This document shows, piece by piece, positions 6,288 through 6,660 of a stretch of 6,660 nucleotides of DNA; position 1 is the stretch's first letter, and each line of letters starts with the position of its first letter. The notes under the pieces are model-generated. The model saw only the letters and a program-made list of their open reading frames with translations. It did no database searches and was not told where the DNA came from. Origin of the DNA: an uncultured Clostridia bacterium. GTDB lineage: Bacteria; Bacillota; Clostridia; Oscillospirales; Ruminococcaceae. The stretch spans positions 1 to 6,660 of the forward strand of contig CAMHBE010000109.1 of the NCBI GenBank assembly GCA_946183095.1, written 5' to 3'. The position numbers and the translations under genes were made by a program.

Positions 6288-6394
6288 AGATCGTTGAGAT
6301 ATGGGGCGCTGCCCCGGAGAGATGTCAGATCGTTGAGATATGGGGCGCCGCCCCGGAGAGATGTCAGATCGTCAAGATAGGGGGCGCTGCCCCC
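6288..6394. repeat. Tandem 39-bp repeats, two full and one partial unit, each with a GC hairpin
   Basis: Units begin with AGATCGT at 6288, 6327 and 6366, an exact 39-bp period. Units 1 and 2 are nearly identical throughout; unit 3 matches to about its hairpin and then diverges. Each contains a GGGGC stem around a 3-nt loop: 6303-6307 with 6311-6315, 6342-6346 with 6350-6354, and 6380-6385 with 6389-6394. In unit 3 the flanking T and G are replaced by G and C, extending the stem by one pair. The block has no T-run and lies outside the predicted operon transcript. It resembles GC-rich intergenic repeats familiar from Ruminococcus-type genomes, which is recollection and unverified. Confidence 0.85.
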
Positions 6395-6474
6395 TCGACA
6401 CCCCCGCCAGAGGGCGCTGACGTCGCCCCTCTGGACTCCCCGGCGGCAGCGTGGCGCTGCATCCCTACTGCCGC
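6380..6474. repeat. Cluster of GC-rich palindromes (REP-like element)
   Basis: Four dyads are packed into 95 bp. They are GGGGGC/GCCCCC (6380-6394), CCAGAGGGCG with CGCCCCTCTGG (6407-6416 with 6424-6434, one unpaired base), GCAGCG/CGCTGC (6446-6451 with 6455-6460, 3-nt loop), and the overlapping alternative GCGGCAG/CTGCCGC (6443-6449 with 6468-6474). The last two are mutually exclusive. No ORF of note and no transposase are present. This is consistent with a non-coding dispersed repeat or the residue of a miniature mobile element; copy number elsewhere in the genome is unknown. Confidence 0.6.
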
Positions 6475-6590
6475 ACTATGTTGTTCAGACTCGCGGGTTT
6501 CCGGCAGGCGGCTATTCACACTTATAGATACTGCTAAATACAATCACTGCCGCTCAGTAAACCGGTTCTTTACATTTAAAAATAACACTT
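6475..6590. other. Intergenic stretch with no recognisable gene
   Basis: Between the palindrome cluster and the terminal hairpin I find no convincing ORF, tRNA (no T-arm motif), promoter of good quality or repeat. The base composition drops from GC-rich to AT-rich towards 6570-6590. Together with the repeats to its left this makes the whole of 6284-6590 non-coding as far as I can see. Confidence 0.5.
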
Positions 6591-6601
6591 GCTGCAATAA
6601 T

Positions 6602-6633
6602 AAACTCCCGTCACATCATTGTTCCGGGAGTTT
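6602..6633. terminator. Hairpin terminator, possibly bidirectional
   Basis: AAACTCCCG (6602-6610) pairs with CGGGAGTTT (6625-6633), a nine-pair stem with a 14-nt loop. On the plus strand it ends TTTTATCT; on the minus strand TTTATTATT. Either tail could work, but the minus-strand tail is longer and all genes here are on the minus strand. It most likely ends a gene lying just beyond the right edge. A 9-bp inverted repeat flanks it (6591-6599 and 6650-6658). Confidence 0.65.
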
Positions 6634-6660
6634 TATCTGATTTGATATCTATTGCAGCGT

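Noticed and set aside
6288..6394. CRISPR array
   Set aside because: The repeats are directly contiguous with no variable spacers, only three units exist, and no cas gene is nearby.
6461..6590. tRNA or other structured RNA gene in the right intergenic region
   Set aside because: No T-arm GGTTCRA motif or cloverleaf arms could be found; only isolated short dyads are present.

Overview
The window looks like chromosomal DNA from a Gram-positive gut or rumen Clostridium-class bacterium, most plausibly a Ruminococcus-like member of the Oscillospiraceae. That placement is inference. It rests on the gdhA sequence type, on secreted proteins pairing a 'YTG...NN...GTATVTIKGKGNY' Ig-like module with a fibronectin type III module, on Shine-Dalgarno sites before every gene, and on GC-rich GGGGC/GCCCC hairpin repeats between genes. 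Everything recognisably coding is on the minus strand.

Left edge (1-605): the first 115 codons of a glutamate dehydrogenase gene (gdhA) run off the left edge. It has its own sigma-70-type promoter preceded by A-tract-rich DNA. A strong Rho-independent terminator at 559-594 separates it from the block upstream.

Centre (606-6181): five consecutive paralogous genes encode secreted proteins of about 355-370 residues. All share one layout: signal peptide, an N-terminal domain of about 150 residues that I do not recognise, one Ig-like module, and one C-terminal Fn3 module. The gaps are 20, 30, 22 and 81 bp. A promoter with an extended -10 lies before the first gene and the terminator follows the last, so the block reads as one operon, transcribed right to left. 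The N-terminal domains fall into two subtypes that alternate strictly along the operon (A-B-A-B-A), which suggests that an A-B pair was duplicated. The last gene is broken between its Ig-like and Fn3 parts. A shortfall of about 7 nt puts a stop in frame, while the Fn3 coding sequence beyond it stays open and well conserved.

Right edge (6182-6660): the operon promoter and leader are followed by three 39-bp tandem repeat units, each built round a GGGGC-GCNGCCCC hairpin. The third runs into a dense cluster of further palindromes. After a stretch with no visible gene, a hairpin terminator nested in a 9-bp inverted repeat closes the window.

No catalytic motif, sortase signal, dockerin or lipobox is convincing in the five paralogs. 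The best supported role is an extracellular or surface-associated binding or structural protein set. The tandem alternating A/B arrangement with an unrecognised N-terminal domain is the most interesting feature here.
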